64,000 bases of DNA, taken from NCBI GenBank assembly GCA_037954665.1, contig JBBMOL010000023.1:1364001-1428000 (forward strand), in the 5' to 3' direction. Positions 1-9,907 of the stretch are shown here, piece by piece. A program made the position numbers and the translations under genes. The number at the start of each line of letters is the position of its first letter. Within the stretch, counting starts at the first letter, position 1. The stretch comes from Laguncularia racemosa (taxonomy: Eukaryota; Streptophyta; Magnoliopsida; Myrtales; Combretaceae). A model generated the notes under the pieces. That model was not told the origin of the DNA, did no database searches, and saw only the letters and a program-made list of their open reading frames with translations.

Positions 1-164
1 AAAAATAATATAAATAAGAATAATACACCAATAATGGAAAATAAAGGTAAAAATAAGAATAAAAAGTATTTAGGAATTTTTATTAAATTTTAGAATTTCA
101 AAAATAATATAAAATTAATAAATATTGTTGAGTTTATATATAATTTTTGCATAATACAAAACCA

Positions 165-285
165 AGATTTGGGCCAGCTCAGCTAGCTCGTGCCCATGTT
201 TAGGACATGTGCGGAGGGAAGAAGGTCACAAGTTCGAATCTTGGAGGGCACTTTGTGCCATTTTGCTTTTTTTTTTTTTTTCCTC
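165..285 (+). repeat. tRNA-like SINE head (probable)
   Basis: A tRNA-like stretch with an A-box-like segment near 175-186 (CAGCTCAGCTAG) and a B-box-like segment near 230-242 (core GTTCGAATC), ending in a run of T at about 268-281. This is the arrangement of a Pol III-transcribed, tRNA-derived plant SINE. It does not fold as an intact tRNA: the spacing between the boxes is long and the acceptor arms do not pair well, so it is not called a tRNA gene. No target duplication was identified. Family assignment is inference. Confidence 0.42.
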
Positions 286-1800
286 GAGCCGCCACATGTC
301 AACTACTAATTAGGTGACACAAGCACATGCACCTAGTACATGCTCGTCTTCAACTTCCATCCAAGATTAGTGACGACGCGGGAAGAACGGAATCCGACCA
401 TTCTGATTCGAATTTTAACACAAATCCAACCAATTTTTAACTAAAAGAGGATAAACATCATTAAATAAACACAAATCTTAACAGAAAACCAAGGATTAAC
501 ACAAATCAAAAAGAAAAAGAAAAGGGATGGAGATGGGTCTCAACAGTGAGGAAGATCCGAGCTTATCAAGTTCGGTTTTGCAAGTCTATAAATAGGACTT
601 GACGAGAGGAAGAAGGGGGAGGAATCAAAAAGAAGAAAAAGTTGAAGAACACTGAGAAAAAAAAAACTCGCCGGAGTTCTCTCTTTCCCTAAAAAAAAAA
701 AATCTTCACCATAGTCACTCGAACCGCTGCCTAGGGTGGTTCTTGACGAAAACCACCACCACCACCATTGGCTTCCTCACCCTCGAAAGCTTTAGAAACA
801 CCCACTAATCGACGAAAACGACCGCTAGAAAGCCACCATCGAAAAGCTCCAATTGCCATGTACGTGATCCAACCCGAACTGACTCGCATCCAGGTTAGTC
901 GGATCTCTCTTTTTTTTCTTTATTTTATTTTGTTCATTTATTATTATTATATATATATAATGATAATAATACAATAGAAAATAAAATAAAATAATAATAA
1001 AGATGTGTTTTTTTTTTTGTATTATTAGAATTTCTCTTTTGTATTTCTTTTAAAATTTTCTTAATTAAAGGTGTGAGTTTTTCTTTAAAAAAAAAAACAT
1101 ATATATGTATATAATGTTTTCTCACCTAGAAAAATGATTTTTATGAAATAAAATTTTAATTGATGCTTTCAAAACTAGAAAGCTTTAGTTTTGTTTTTCA
1201 AAATTAAGAAATGAAGTTTAGAATCTTTCTTTAAAAAATTAAAATGATAATAAACATAAGTCCGGCTGTTTTCATAATTAAAATTAATCAATCCACTAAA
1301 GTTTTATGAAAAGCAAACTATGGCTTGTTTAATTCCGAATAGCGAGTACGTATGCATCCTTATGGGGTAACTCTAAAAGGATAAAAAAAAATATTTTCAA
1401 AATCATTATTAGTATAATAGTTGTATCATTCTTTCTAGTATTTTTTTATGCTAAAAAAAAAAATATCATAACGTAATTCAAAATTTGGAAGGATAAGGTG
1501 ATAACTTTAGGGTTTTAATAGGATAGCCCTGAGTTGAGAATCTTTGGTTTTTCTTTCTTCTTTTCTAAAAGAGGGAGATTTCGTCGACTAGTTGTTCATA
1601 TTAGAATTAATCCACTCAATTAATTCTAATTTAATAATTTTTCCCAACTTTAGTTGGGTGGCGACTCCAAATAAATAAAAAAAAAATTCCTAGTTCAAGT
1701 CAAGGATTTATATTGGATAGTATAAGATCTAATATAAATCGAATTAGGGATATAATATAAAATTTTAAAATTAGACTCGACAAACCATTTGCCTCATATC
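286..1800 (+). repeat. LTR/leader-like relic, no intact gene
   Basis: About 1.5 kb without a convincing gene. A TATA-type promoter lies near 586-595, followed by an A- and G-rich leader and then a short His- and Pro-rich reading stretch around 740-893 that ends at a splice-donor-like GTTAGT. Near 1660 the phrase GGTGGCGACTCC resembles the segment close to the 3' end of many plant Ty3/Gypsy (Tat/Athila-type) LTRs. Taken together this looks like a decayed LTR with leader, but no second LTR, primer-binding site or target duplication could be confirmed. The rest is AT-rich sequence. Confidence 0.3.
586..595 (+). promoter_or_regulatory. TATA box-like element
   Basis: CTATAAATAG is a near-consensus plant TATA box. 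Transcription would start about 30 bases on, at the beginning of the A- and G-rich leader near 620. No intact gene follows, so it more likely belonged to an LTR promoter than to a working gene. Confidence 0.4.
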
Positions 1801-1841
1801 GGATAAACACGTAGGTATCAAATCAGCAGTCCGAGAAGCAG

Positions 1842-2905
1842 CAAATGGATGGCAGCCTCCATTTGCAATGTGGCAATTATGCCTCCGACACATTGCAAGC
1901 AACTTCAACTCAACACATAAAAACACCTAGTGCAAGAAGTTGGTGACATATACCGGGTTGCAAGCACTATCTCGTAAGTTGAATTATGTGATAGAGTAGG
2001 TGTGGATGATTTTGCCAGATGCGTTAGACTGGTCTGACGAAGTGCCATTGAATATGTGGACACTATCTCATGACGGCTGCTATCGATTTGGATATATGAC
2101 CTCCAATGTTGTCGAAAGCTATAACTCCATATTAAAGGAGGCTCGGGGGTTACCTATGACTACTTTAGTAATGAAAACATTCTATAACTACATTAGGTAC
2201 TTCATGCAAAAGCAAACGAAGGCATTGAAAAATATAGCAAATGGTAGAATTTTTACCAAATATGCAGCCCAAATGATCGATCGATGGAGTTCACGAGCTA
2301 GCAACCATAGGGTCATCAATTACAGCAAGCATGACAATGTTTTTGAAGTCCTTACTGATAGTCGTCACGTTGCCAGCGAGTTAAGGGGAAGGGGCCGAAC
2401 ACACGTTGTCGACTTTGCCCGCAGCACATGCAACTACTAGAAGTGACAAATATACAGAATTCCATGCTCCCACGCATATGTAGTGGCTACTTCACTCAAG
2501 CTTAAGATGATGCATTATATACCTGGTTAGTATAGATGGACACATCAGGATCAAATATATACTATGCACTTCATGCCTATAGGGGACGAGTTGGACTGGG
2601 TGCCAATGTACTTTCCAAGACTCCGCCTAAGGGGAGACCTCATATGGAAGAAGGGAAAGTTGAGGCAGAAAAGATACCACATGGAGATAGACATTAGGGA
2701 GCATTTAAATCAAATCGCATGTGGAATTTGCAAAGAAGGGGAGCATAATAGAAGAACATGCCCACGTTGACGCGATAATGGTAACTCACGAATACCGCTA
2801 CATATTCTATTACTTTCAACATTGCATTTGTAATGCTAACATTAGCTTTTTTCTCTTTTACAGCTTAGGTAAATCCTCAACTACTTCATCCAGTTCGTTT
2901 AAAGA
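1842..2905 (+). pseudogene. Mutator-like (MULE) transposase C-terminal relic
   Basis: This is the C-terminal part of a MuDR-type transposase. The first recognisable piece, from about 1842, has the conserved segment LRHIASNFN, followed by an in-frame stop near 1930. The longest open piece is 2000-2440 (146 codons), containing the typical MULE stretch NVVESYNSILKEARGLP and continuing towards the SWIM zinc-finger region. A further stop or frame change separates it from 2564-2770, which holds a CCHC-type zinc knuckle (CGICKEGEHNRRTCP) that normally ends these proteins; a short Ser/Thr- and Lys-rich tail may follow at 2865-2905. The N-terminal part with the DDE catalytic residues is missing. It is a dead remnant. 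A decayed PMD gene lies just downstream on the other strand. Confidence 0.8.
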
Positions 2906-3640
2906 CAAGGTAAAAGGGGGATGCTTCATATTCTGTACATATACATGCAATTTTTTCATTTATTGTGAAGTTGTTTTGAATGTCAATTTGTTGAGACATT
3001 TGTTAAATTTTAAGAAATATTCGAAGACGTAACATCATATATGTACACATTAAATGTGGATTTTACGAAATGCGTACTGATTTTTTACAAATTGTAATAA
3101 TACATAAATTTCATCCTTGCGGTAGACCATATACATATGCAAATAATTAAAAACCTATCTCCCACCCCTAGTGAAATGCCTAGCTAGCTGAGCGAAGGCA
3201 TTGGACGGCCTTACGGACGGATTTAGAGGAAATTCAGACTCTTGGGTGGCATGCTGGTGGGGAGAACTGTCGAATGCTCGCGGCTGCACGAGACTCTACT
3301 GATGTAGTTGATCCAATGATTCACCCTACTCCATAGGTTGCTTCCTATGGGTTCACCCTACTCCATAGGTTACAGTTGCGGGTATAATGTAACCCCTCTA
3401 TAGTGAAGCATGAATTAAAGACCTTGAGCCACTATTCTCATGGCCGTGTTTATATCCGGCAATAAGCAAATATGTTGTAAGGTGTCACCTTGCAAGTATA
3501 AAGAAAATGTAAATTAAGATTGACATGATCATGTAATTATTTGGACATTAATTAAAGTGTATGTAAATCGTTCTTACCAAAAATCCAAGAATTGTTCCCA
3601 TGCAACCAATGTATCTTCTACTTATCGACCTATACCATTA
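2906..3640. other. non-coding spacer between MULE and PMD relics
   Basis: About 0.7 kb without a supported gene. It separates the 3' ends of the convergent MULE transposase and PMD relics. A short direct repeat of about 20 bp (TTCACCCTACTCCATAGGTT) occurs at roughly 3319 and again at 3351. Confidence 0.5.
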
Positions 3641-4860
3641 CAGGTAGCTATCATACACACCATAAGGGCCCTCCATAGGAATGGCTTGACCGACCCGTTG
3701 TTCCTACATGTTCAAATACACTTCATGCAGGATGGTCTAGTTGACATCAATCCGGCCACATAAGTCGATATCATGTGGCTCCGGTTACGAGATATATTGG
3801 AACTCACCAAACTGCCTAGCCACTCAATCTAGGAAATGCCACTCAATAATTTGGAAACAAATGAGAGGTACCTAAGTCGTCCAAACTTGCATGCCAACTT
3901 TGCATAATTGCGACAGTATATTAATCAAATTCGCGCCGTATGACTCCCATTTAACCTGATACTAGGAAATTTTATTTACTTTAAATCATAAACGTGATTT
4001 ATTGCAAAGAAATAAATATGATTATTGAAGTACCTAAGACATATTTTATCTGTCCAACGTATCCCAATTTGTGCTGACTATGTGGGTAGGCGAAACTGTG
4101 TATCCCTCCACGTGTTCCACCGTGCCGCTAGTAAACATCCGACTAGTACAAATAGTCCATCTCCACTAATCGATGCAATGTGGGGAAATCTGTTCCAGGC
4201 CCACACCTGTAGCAATATGATTGCCCCTCCAATCTCATGTGCCAACAGTGAGGACACAACATATAGTTGGTGATATAACCAAGCCAAACATATGCCCCCC
4301 CAACTATATGTCTCAATGATGTTGAAATGTTCCAACAATGGTGACTACATCGCATGCACGAGGGCACTAGACTTATCGGCAAAGATAAATCCCCTTAATA
4401 GCTGTAGAATGTATACATGAGTAGCTTGATGTATGTGCTCCACATCGGCATCAGTGGGATTAGTCAGAACATATCGCAAAGCCATATCATGCTAATGCGT
4501 CCGCTTCTACTACTAGACCCCAATCTCGCCCCAAGCAGTTCCTTGCATAATGCTCCCCAATCTAAGCAGCCACTCCCAATGACTGCCTGTCCATCTACAA
4601 GGAGTCCCAACTGAATCTCTACATCTTGTAGCGTGATGGTAAACTGCCCTGTTGGCATGTAGAATGTATGTGTCTCTAGACGCCATCTCTCCACCAATGC
4701 TGTAAGCATGTGCCAATCAAGAGGCATGAACAGCAGTCGACTGACACCTTTGAATCTAACCAGTTGGAAGTATGGCTCCATTCACACATCCAATGAGATC
4801 TTATGCTCGTCGCAACAAAGTGACAACTCACACCGTTACACAGCAAAGGTTGCTTGCTCC
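3641..4860 (-). pseudogene. plant mobile domain (PMD, MAIN-like) pseudogene
   Basis: Minus-strand relic of a plant mobile domain protein (the aminotransferase-like/MAIN-like group often annotated as 'serine/threonine-protein phosphatase 7 long form'). Recognisable pieces in order are 4781-4464, with the PMD hallmark TFYMPTGQFTITLQDVEIQLGL; about 4460-4340 in another frame (ILQLLRGFIFADKSSALVH); 4338-4078, with TYSWGGICLAWLYHQL and HEIGGAIILLQVWAW; and about 3965-3641, resembling the family's second half (VPLICFQIIEWH), full of stops. At least one frameshift and several stops show it is not functional. PMD genes are known to travel with MULE and Gypsy elements, and this one lies tail-to-tail with a MULE transposase. 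Domain identity is firm; membership of the same element is inference. Confidence 0.72.
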
Positions 4861-5039
4861 TATGCCAACAACATGTCAAATGTTTTCCTATTTTTAATGC
4901 AACATAAACTAATTAATTAGTAAAACACCTGTTACCTCTCCATCCTAAACTGCCTATGATCGATGAATAGCTTACTGCGCTAAGACTAAAGGATCAAAAG
5001 GTCCAGGTTCCATCTATTATACAAAATCATACAAAAAAT

Positions 5040-5800
5040 TTACATTTGCAACCAATAGCAACTAATTAACGATATATTAACGACTAATTTCCTTTGATTA
5101 ATGAATAATTAATAACTAATTAATTCTATAACCCAGTCTACAAAAACAACAAATACAGAATATTTCACTAATAACTTTTACAATAATTAATTAACCATAT
5201 ATTAACTACTAATCACCTTTAATTAATAGATAATTACTAACTACTTACTGTTATGACTAATTTTAGTAAACCATACAAATATTTTATATTTCCACTCAAT
5301 ATAAAATTTTTTACTAATTAATTTCATAGTAATTAATTAACGATATATTAACGAATAATCTCCTTTCATTAATGGATAATTAATAACTAATTAATTTTAT
5401 GACTAATTTTATTAAACCATCTAAATATTTTACATTTCCACCAAATGCAAAATTTTTCACTAATTAATATCATAATAATTAATTAATAATATATTAACGA
5501 CTAATCCCCTTTCATTAATGGATAATTAATTTTATAACTTATTTTGCAAAACCATACAAATATTTTCACTTTGCAACAAATACAAAATTTTTCACTAATT
5601 AATTTTACAACAATTAATTAACTACTAATCATATTTAATTAACAGATAATTACCAGCTACTTACTTTTATGACTAATTTTACTAAACCATAAAAATATTT
5701 TACATTTCTACCCAATACAAAATTTTTCGTTAATTAATTTCTCAGCAATTAATTAATGATATCTTAATGACTAATCACTACTAATTAACTGTCAATTAAC
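5040..5800. repeat. AT-rich tandem repeat, ~125-147 bp unit
   Basis: A degenerate tandem array of five to six units. Each contains, in order, ATATATTAACGACTAAT, a CCTTT.ATTAATGGATAATTA segment, ATGACTAATTTTA.TAAACCAT, AAATATTTTACATTTCCAC and AAAATTTTTCACTAATTAAT. The TATATTAA marker falls near 5073, 5197, 5342 and 5489, and a diverged copy near 5758. The period alternates between about 125 and 147 bases because of small indels. No coding potential. It directly follows the PMD relic and may be an internal or terminal array of the same MULE-like element. Confidence 0.75.
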
Positions 5801-6977
5801 AATAACTTAATTTACGGCTATGTTTACAAAAATACATTATCATAACATATATACATAATTTATTTACTAATATTAATTAACCATATATTAATAATTAATT
5901 AATTACTAATCAATAGTTAATTAACAATAACTACTACTTTAATAAAATTTATGCAGTATATATATTTACATATCATAAAATTTATGCAGTATACTACTTC
6001 AATAACAGCAATAAAATTAAATATTTTCTTAAGAAAACATATCGCGATCTTGATGAAGATATTTCCACACACATATTTGAGTAGATTAAAATCTGCGTAA
6101 AACACAAATTGTAAAATAAAAAATTTGTAGAGTGAAGTTTTGTTTTCAAAGGAAATTCAAAGATTGAAATGTGAAATATAAACATATGAACTGAACTGAG
6201 TATTCGTATTTATATTTGAAAGTGTCGATGTAAATTTTTTCCTGTGTATTACTATGTAAATTTACTATATCACTTTTAAGTTTGTAGATATATTTTTATA
6301 ATAATTTTATAAGTTTGAAGATATACTTTTGTAATAATTTCATAAGTTTACAAAAACTTTATAAGTTTGCAATGTTACAAGTTTTCAAAATTTGTAGCGT
6401 AAGGTTCAGAAAATATATATATATATTTGTACTGAAGGCGCAGACCTAGTTTGCACATTCATCTTGATTTTTTTTTTTTAATATTAAACTTGTATACGGG
6501 ATCTACGACTTTGTAACCTATTTTTGTAATAAATTTTATAAGTATAATATTTATGTAATTTTTTTTAAATATAATATTTAAATGTATTACCCCCATATTC
6601 AGCATAAGTGTGGCATCATATTAGATTAAAATAAGTTAAAATTAATATTTATAAACGAAGGTACTATCTTAAAAGCATCCTATCCTAGTAACTAGCTTAC
6701 TTATGTGTGAAAAATAAATGAATAATAATTAAAAAAAAATCCTTAAACCTTGTCGGTAAAGAAGTGAGAGCAGTAGAGGGAAATGGAGCAATGATTCCAC
6801 ATGACCCCTCAAACGTCGAAGGGCTAGCAGGGGCAACTGGGACGTGGGGCAATTATTTCGACTTGTTCGTTTTAATTTCTTGTGCAGAACGGTCTAGGTA
6901 GAGTTAGAAGAGCTTACTATGATCGGCGTCGCCATCCAATCTCCAAGGAGATTTTAGAAAGTGAGCTAGTGACAGAC
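5801..6977. other. AT-rich spacer and 5' region of PSRP5
   Basis: 5801-6720 is AT-rich with repeated ATAAGTTT and TAATAATTT words and no supported gene. From about 6740 base composition becomes more even, which fits the promoter and 5' UTR of the downstream PSRP5 gene. An upstream in-frame ATG occurs at 6882 but would put a basic, non-transit-like segment ahead of the plausible transit peptide, so I read it as 5' UTR. Confidence 0.5.
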
Positions 6978-8934
6978 ATGGCTTACATCCTTTCGGCTTC
7001 GTGTGCCCTAAAGTACTGTCCTTGGTCGTCTTCGTCTTCTTCTTCAACGTCGTCGCCTTGTCACCGTGGGTCTTCGTCTTCTTCTCTTGTCGCGATCACC
7101 ATATCGCCAGGTGAACTAGTCAATCTGATCTCCTGTAGTCACTTCGATTTTGCACCAATGATGCTGTGTTCTTTTGGGTAGATTATGCGGATGACTCCAA
7201 TTTTTAAAATTACACTTACACCTCACATCCTTTTATATGCATTGGCCATCATTCGAAATTTATGAGGGTGTTTCTGCAGTTATAAGACTTATCCGATGTC
7301 TATGTATTAGTTTTAAATAGTGCTCCGTTGAAAAAAAATGTACTTGTCTATGTAATTTTTAGACTTCTCTGGTGTGGTCGATGCAATTTACCTTTCTTTT
7401 TAATGTGAAAGTGTGGGGCATTCAACTTCTTGCCTCATTTGTACGCTTTTATAATACATTGTTGACGTCCATATTTACTATGATATTTTACACTTGTCCA
7501 CTGGCGCGGATTCATATCTGTTTTAGCATCCCGAAACGAGTGTGAATCGAGGCACCTTTTGTACGGCGGAGGGACTCCAAGGCTCAGCATGCTTAGTGAT
7601 GGAGTACAAAACTGTGGTTACATTATACTGAAGCAGGCAATACCTTAATATTCAGAGTTTTAGTTATTACATTTGCTATCTCTATTCTGTTATCTTACTT
7701 GTTTCCCCCACCGACTGTAATCAGAATTCAAGTGGTTTTGGGAGTACTTTGTCTAAAGTTTTGAGGGTCAAAATCATGTTCTTGCAGTGTAGGTAATCAG
7801 CAATTGATGAATTGTTTCAAGGATTGTGATGCAATTACCCCAAAAAAGTTGTTATATTTGTAAGAAGCTCTAAGGAATCACATAAGAAGTCTGTGCAGGT
7901 TTAAAGTAGTGATAATCTGATTGCTGATGGCTCCTAATAAGAGAATGGCAGAAAAAGAGGAGGCAAAGTCTGGATTTTCTTTTTAATACAGATAATACCC
8001 CATTGTTACTGTTGGTTCAATAAAGACTAAGAGGAAATACACAAGCATTTCAGAAGTTCAACACATACCAATCCTAAGCATCATATCAACTTTCTTGTTT
8101 CCCTTTGTGATTGAGAAAATATTAAGAACCATTGTTTAGGAAATGGGAAAACAATGTTAGATAGCACTTAGGATATATATTTAGGAATTGGACAAACGAA
8201 TCCAAAGATTGCATCTATTATATGGTGTTCTTGATTAGTATTAGGAATTTCGTACAATGGGGAAACTTGTAGGTTACCTGATAAACATTTATTATAAAGC
8301 CACACTTCAGGTGCTTTAATGCTGGTAAATGGTGGAATTCTGAAGTTTTTGGAAGTGCTCTTGGTGTTTGAACCAATTATACTGTTTCTCTTGGTAAAGC
8401 TCGGATGATCAAATTGCAGATATGTTTCTCTTGTAAATCTTGGTTTCTGAAGTGATAATCTTCCATATACTGCAGGAACTATTTTGTCATAATAACACAA
8501 GCATGTTCTCTGAGGCTTGTCCAAGACTAAAGAAAAATACTTGTCAGTTGCTTGTGTTTATGATCTCTGATCCACCTTAAGTTTTTTTTGTCTCAGTTTC
8601 AACATGGAGCATGAAGACCAGATATTGCCATCCAGTATACATTGGCAGGTCTCTCACCAGAGTCTTTGTTCCTAAGAGAGGGGAAGGTATAGTCAGTTGC
8701 AAGGCTGCTGAAATTGATGAAGCCATAGTGGCAGGTGAGGAAACTTTCTCAGACGATGATGATGAAATTTTTTTGCCTCTGGACAAACTTCCTGTAGATG
8801 CAAAGCTGCATCAGAGGCTTGAGCGGAAGATGAAGATGAAATTGACAAAGAAGATTAGGCTTCGAAGAAAAAAGCTCATGCATAAACGGAGGTTGAGGAA
8901 GAAGGGTCAGTGGCCACCTTCAAAGATGAAGTAG
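6978..8934 (+). CDS. PSRP5: plastid-specific 50S ribosomal protein 5 (PSRP5, cL37)
   Basis: Two exons, 6978-7110 and 8597-8934, with intron CAG|GTGAAC ... TCTCAG; the junction completes one codon and gives 156 residues. The first ~79 residues are a Ser-rich, acid-poor chloroplast transit peptide with a likely processing region at IVSC/KAAE. Next come an acidic stretch (SDDDDE, about residues 96-101) and a strongly basic tail (about 117-156) containing KMKMKLTKKIRLRRKK and the family ending KKGQWPPSKMK. PSRP5 is a plant-specific subunit of the chloroplast 50S ribosome. The protein stops directly after PPSKMK; as I remember it, Arabidopsis At3g56910 runs a few residues further. The start at 6978 was chosen because it opens the transit peptide and is in phase with exon 2. 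The gene looks intact. It faces the arabinofuranosidase gene, with 3' ends about 1 kb apart. Confidence 0.88.
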
Positions 8935-9907
8935 TTAAGTTTGCCCTGTGCTTTCATTTCAATACTGATCAATCGGATTTTGTGAATATCTTGCAAGTTC
9001 AAGCCCAATTGGTAATATTGGTCTAATTATGTTCATTCTAGAGAACTATATAGATGAATTAATGTCCCTCATTTTGTTTCGATAGCATAATCTTTTTGAT
9101 GTATCTTTGTACAGTTTCTGATACTCTGAATCCATGAAGTTCTCTTTCCATGTAAGATTCTGACTTGGCATGATTAAAATTGCAACCAGGAAGCATTTAT
9201 CCTTTATCTCCTTCTCGTTAGTTTCTTAATGCTGGAAGATTACACATTCCAAGGGCTCTTTGTGTTGCTTTTCATCATACTATTCATGTCATTATAACAT
9301 TGCACTTTCAAAGTGAATTAATGTGTGGCATACTCCTAGTCAAATCAATAGCTTTTGTTAGTGAATAGTGAAATTGCATTGTAATTTCATGTGTCTTTTA
9401 TGATTCTATATTGGATTTGTTTGTCAGTGAAAATTTTTTCACCTTGTTCACAAATTAGGTTAAATTTTTCAAGTAATTATGCATTGAGTTACAAGTGCTT
9501 ACTATTATCTATATTATAAAGTAAAAACTTTCTATTCAACTCCATAAAGTATAAGTATACTTTGTATAACATATTATATTCAAATGCTAATATGCAGCAA
9601 TAGGGTGGTCACAGAATTAGTGAACAGGGTAGCAGTACTTTTCTTTCAAAAAATTAAACCTATATTATCTTGTATGTATAATAATGTTTAAACAAGTTAT
9701 TAATTATTTCACATATTATATGGTTTCAGCCTCTTTAATTTTAGGTACGTCCATTGGCTTAGGTACATCCTTCGCGGGTGTCTTTTTAGTGTGAAAGAAG
9801 ATATAGACTAGAATAAAAATTCTTAGGAAAGATGAATCAACAATTTACATTATACAGTAAATGCAAAGATGAAGGCAAACATTGAACATGTAGACAAAGT
9901 CATATAT
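8935..9907. other. convergent intergenic region
   Basis: About 1 kb between the stop codons of PSRP5 (+) and the arabinofuranosidase (-). It should hold both 3' UTRs. It is AT-rich; I see no further ORF, RNA gene or clear repeat. Confidence 0.6.

Noticed and set aside
165..285. Functional tRNA gene
   Set aside because: Box spacing is too long and the acceptor stem does not pair; a SINE head fits better.
768..977. Open stretch with Pro-, His- and Arg-rich start
   Set aside because: It begins at TTG, not ATG, and ends in low-complexity Tyr/Ile from an AT run; better read as the leader of an LTR-like relic.
8168..8524. 118-codon open stretch antisense within PSRP5 intron
   Set aside because: No recognisable domain and odd composition; it lies inside the intron on the opposite strand, with no splice or promoter support.
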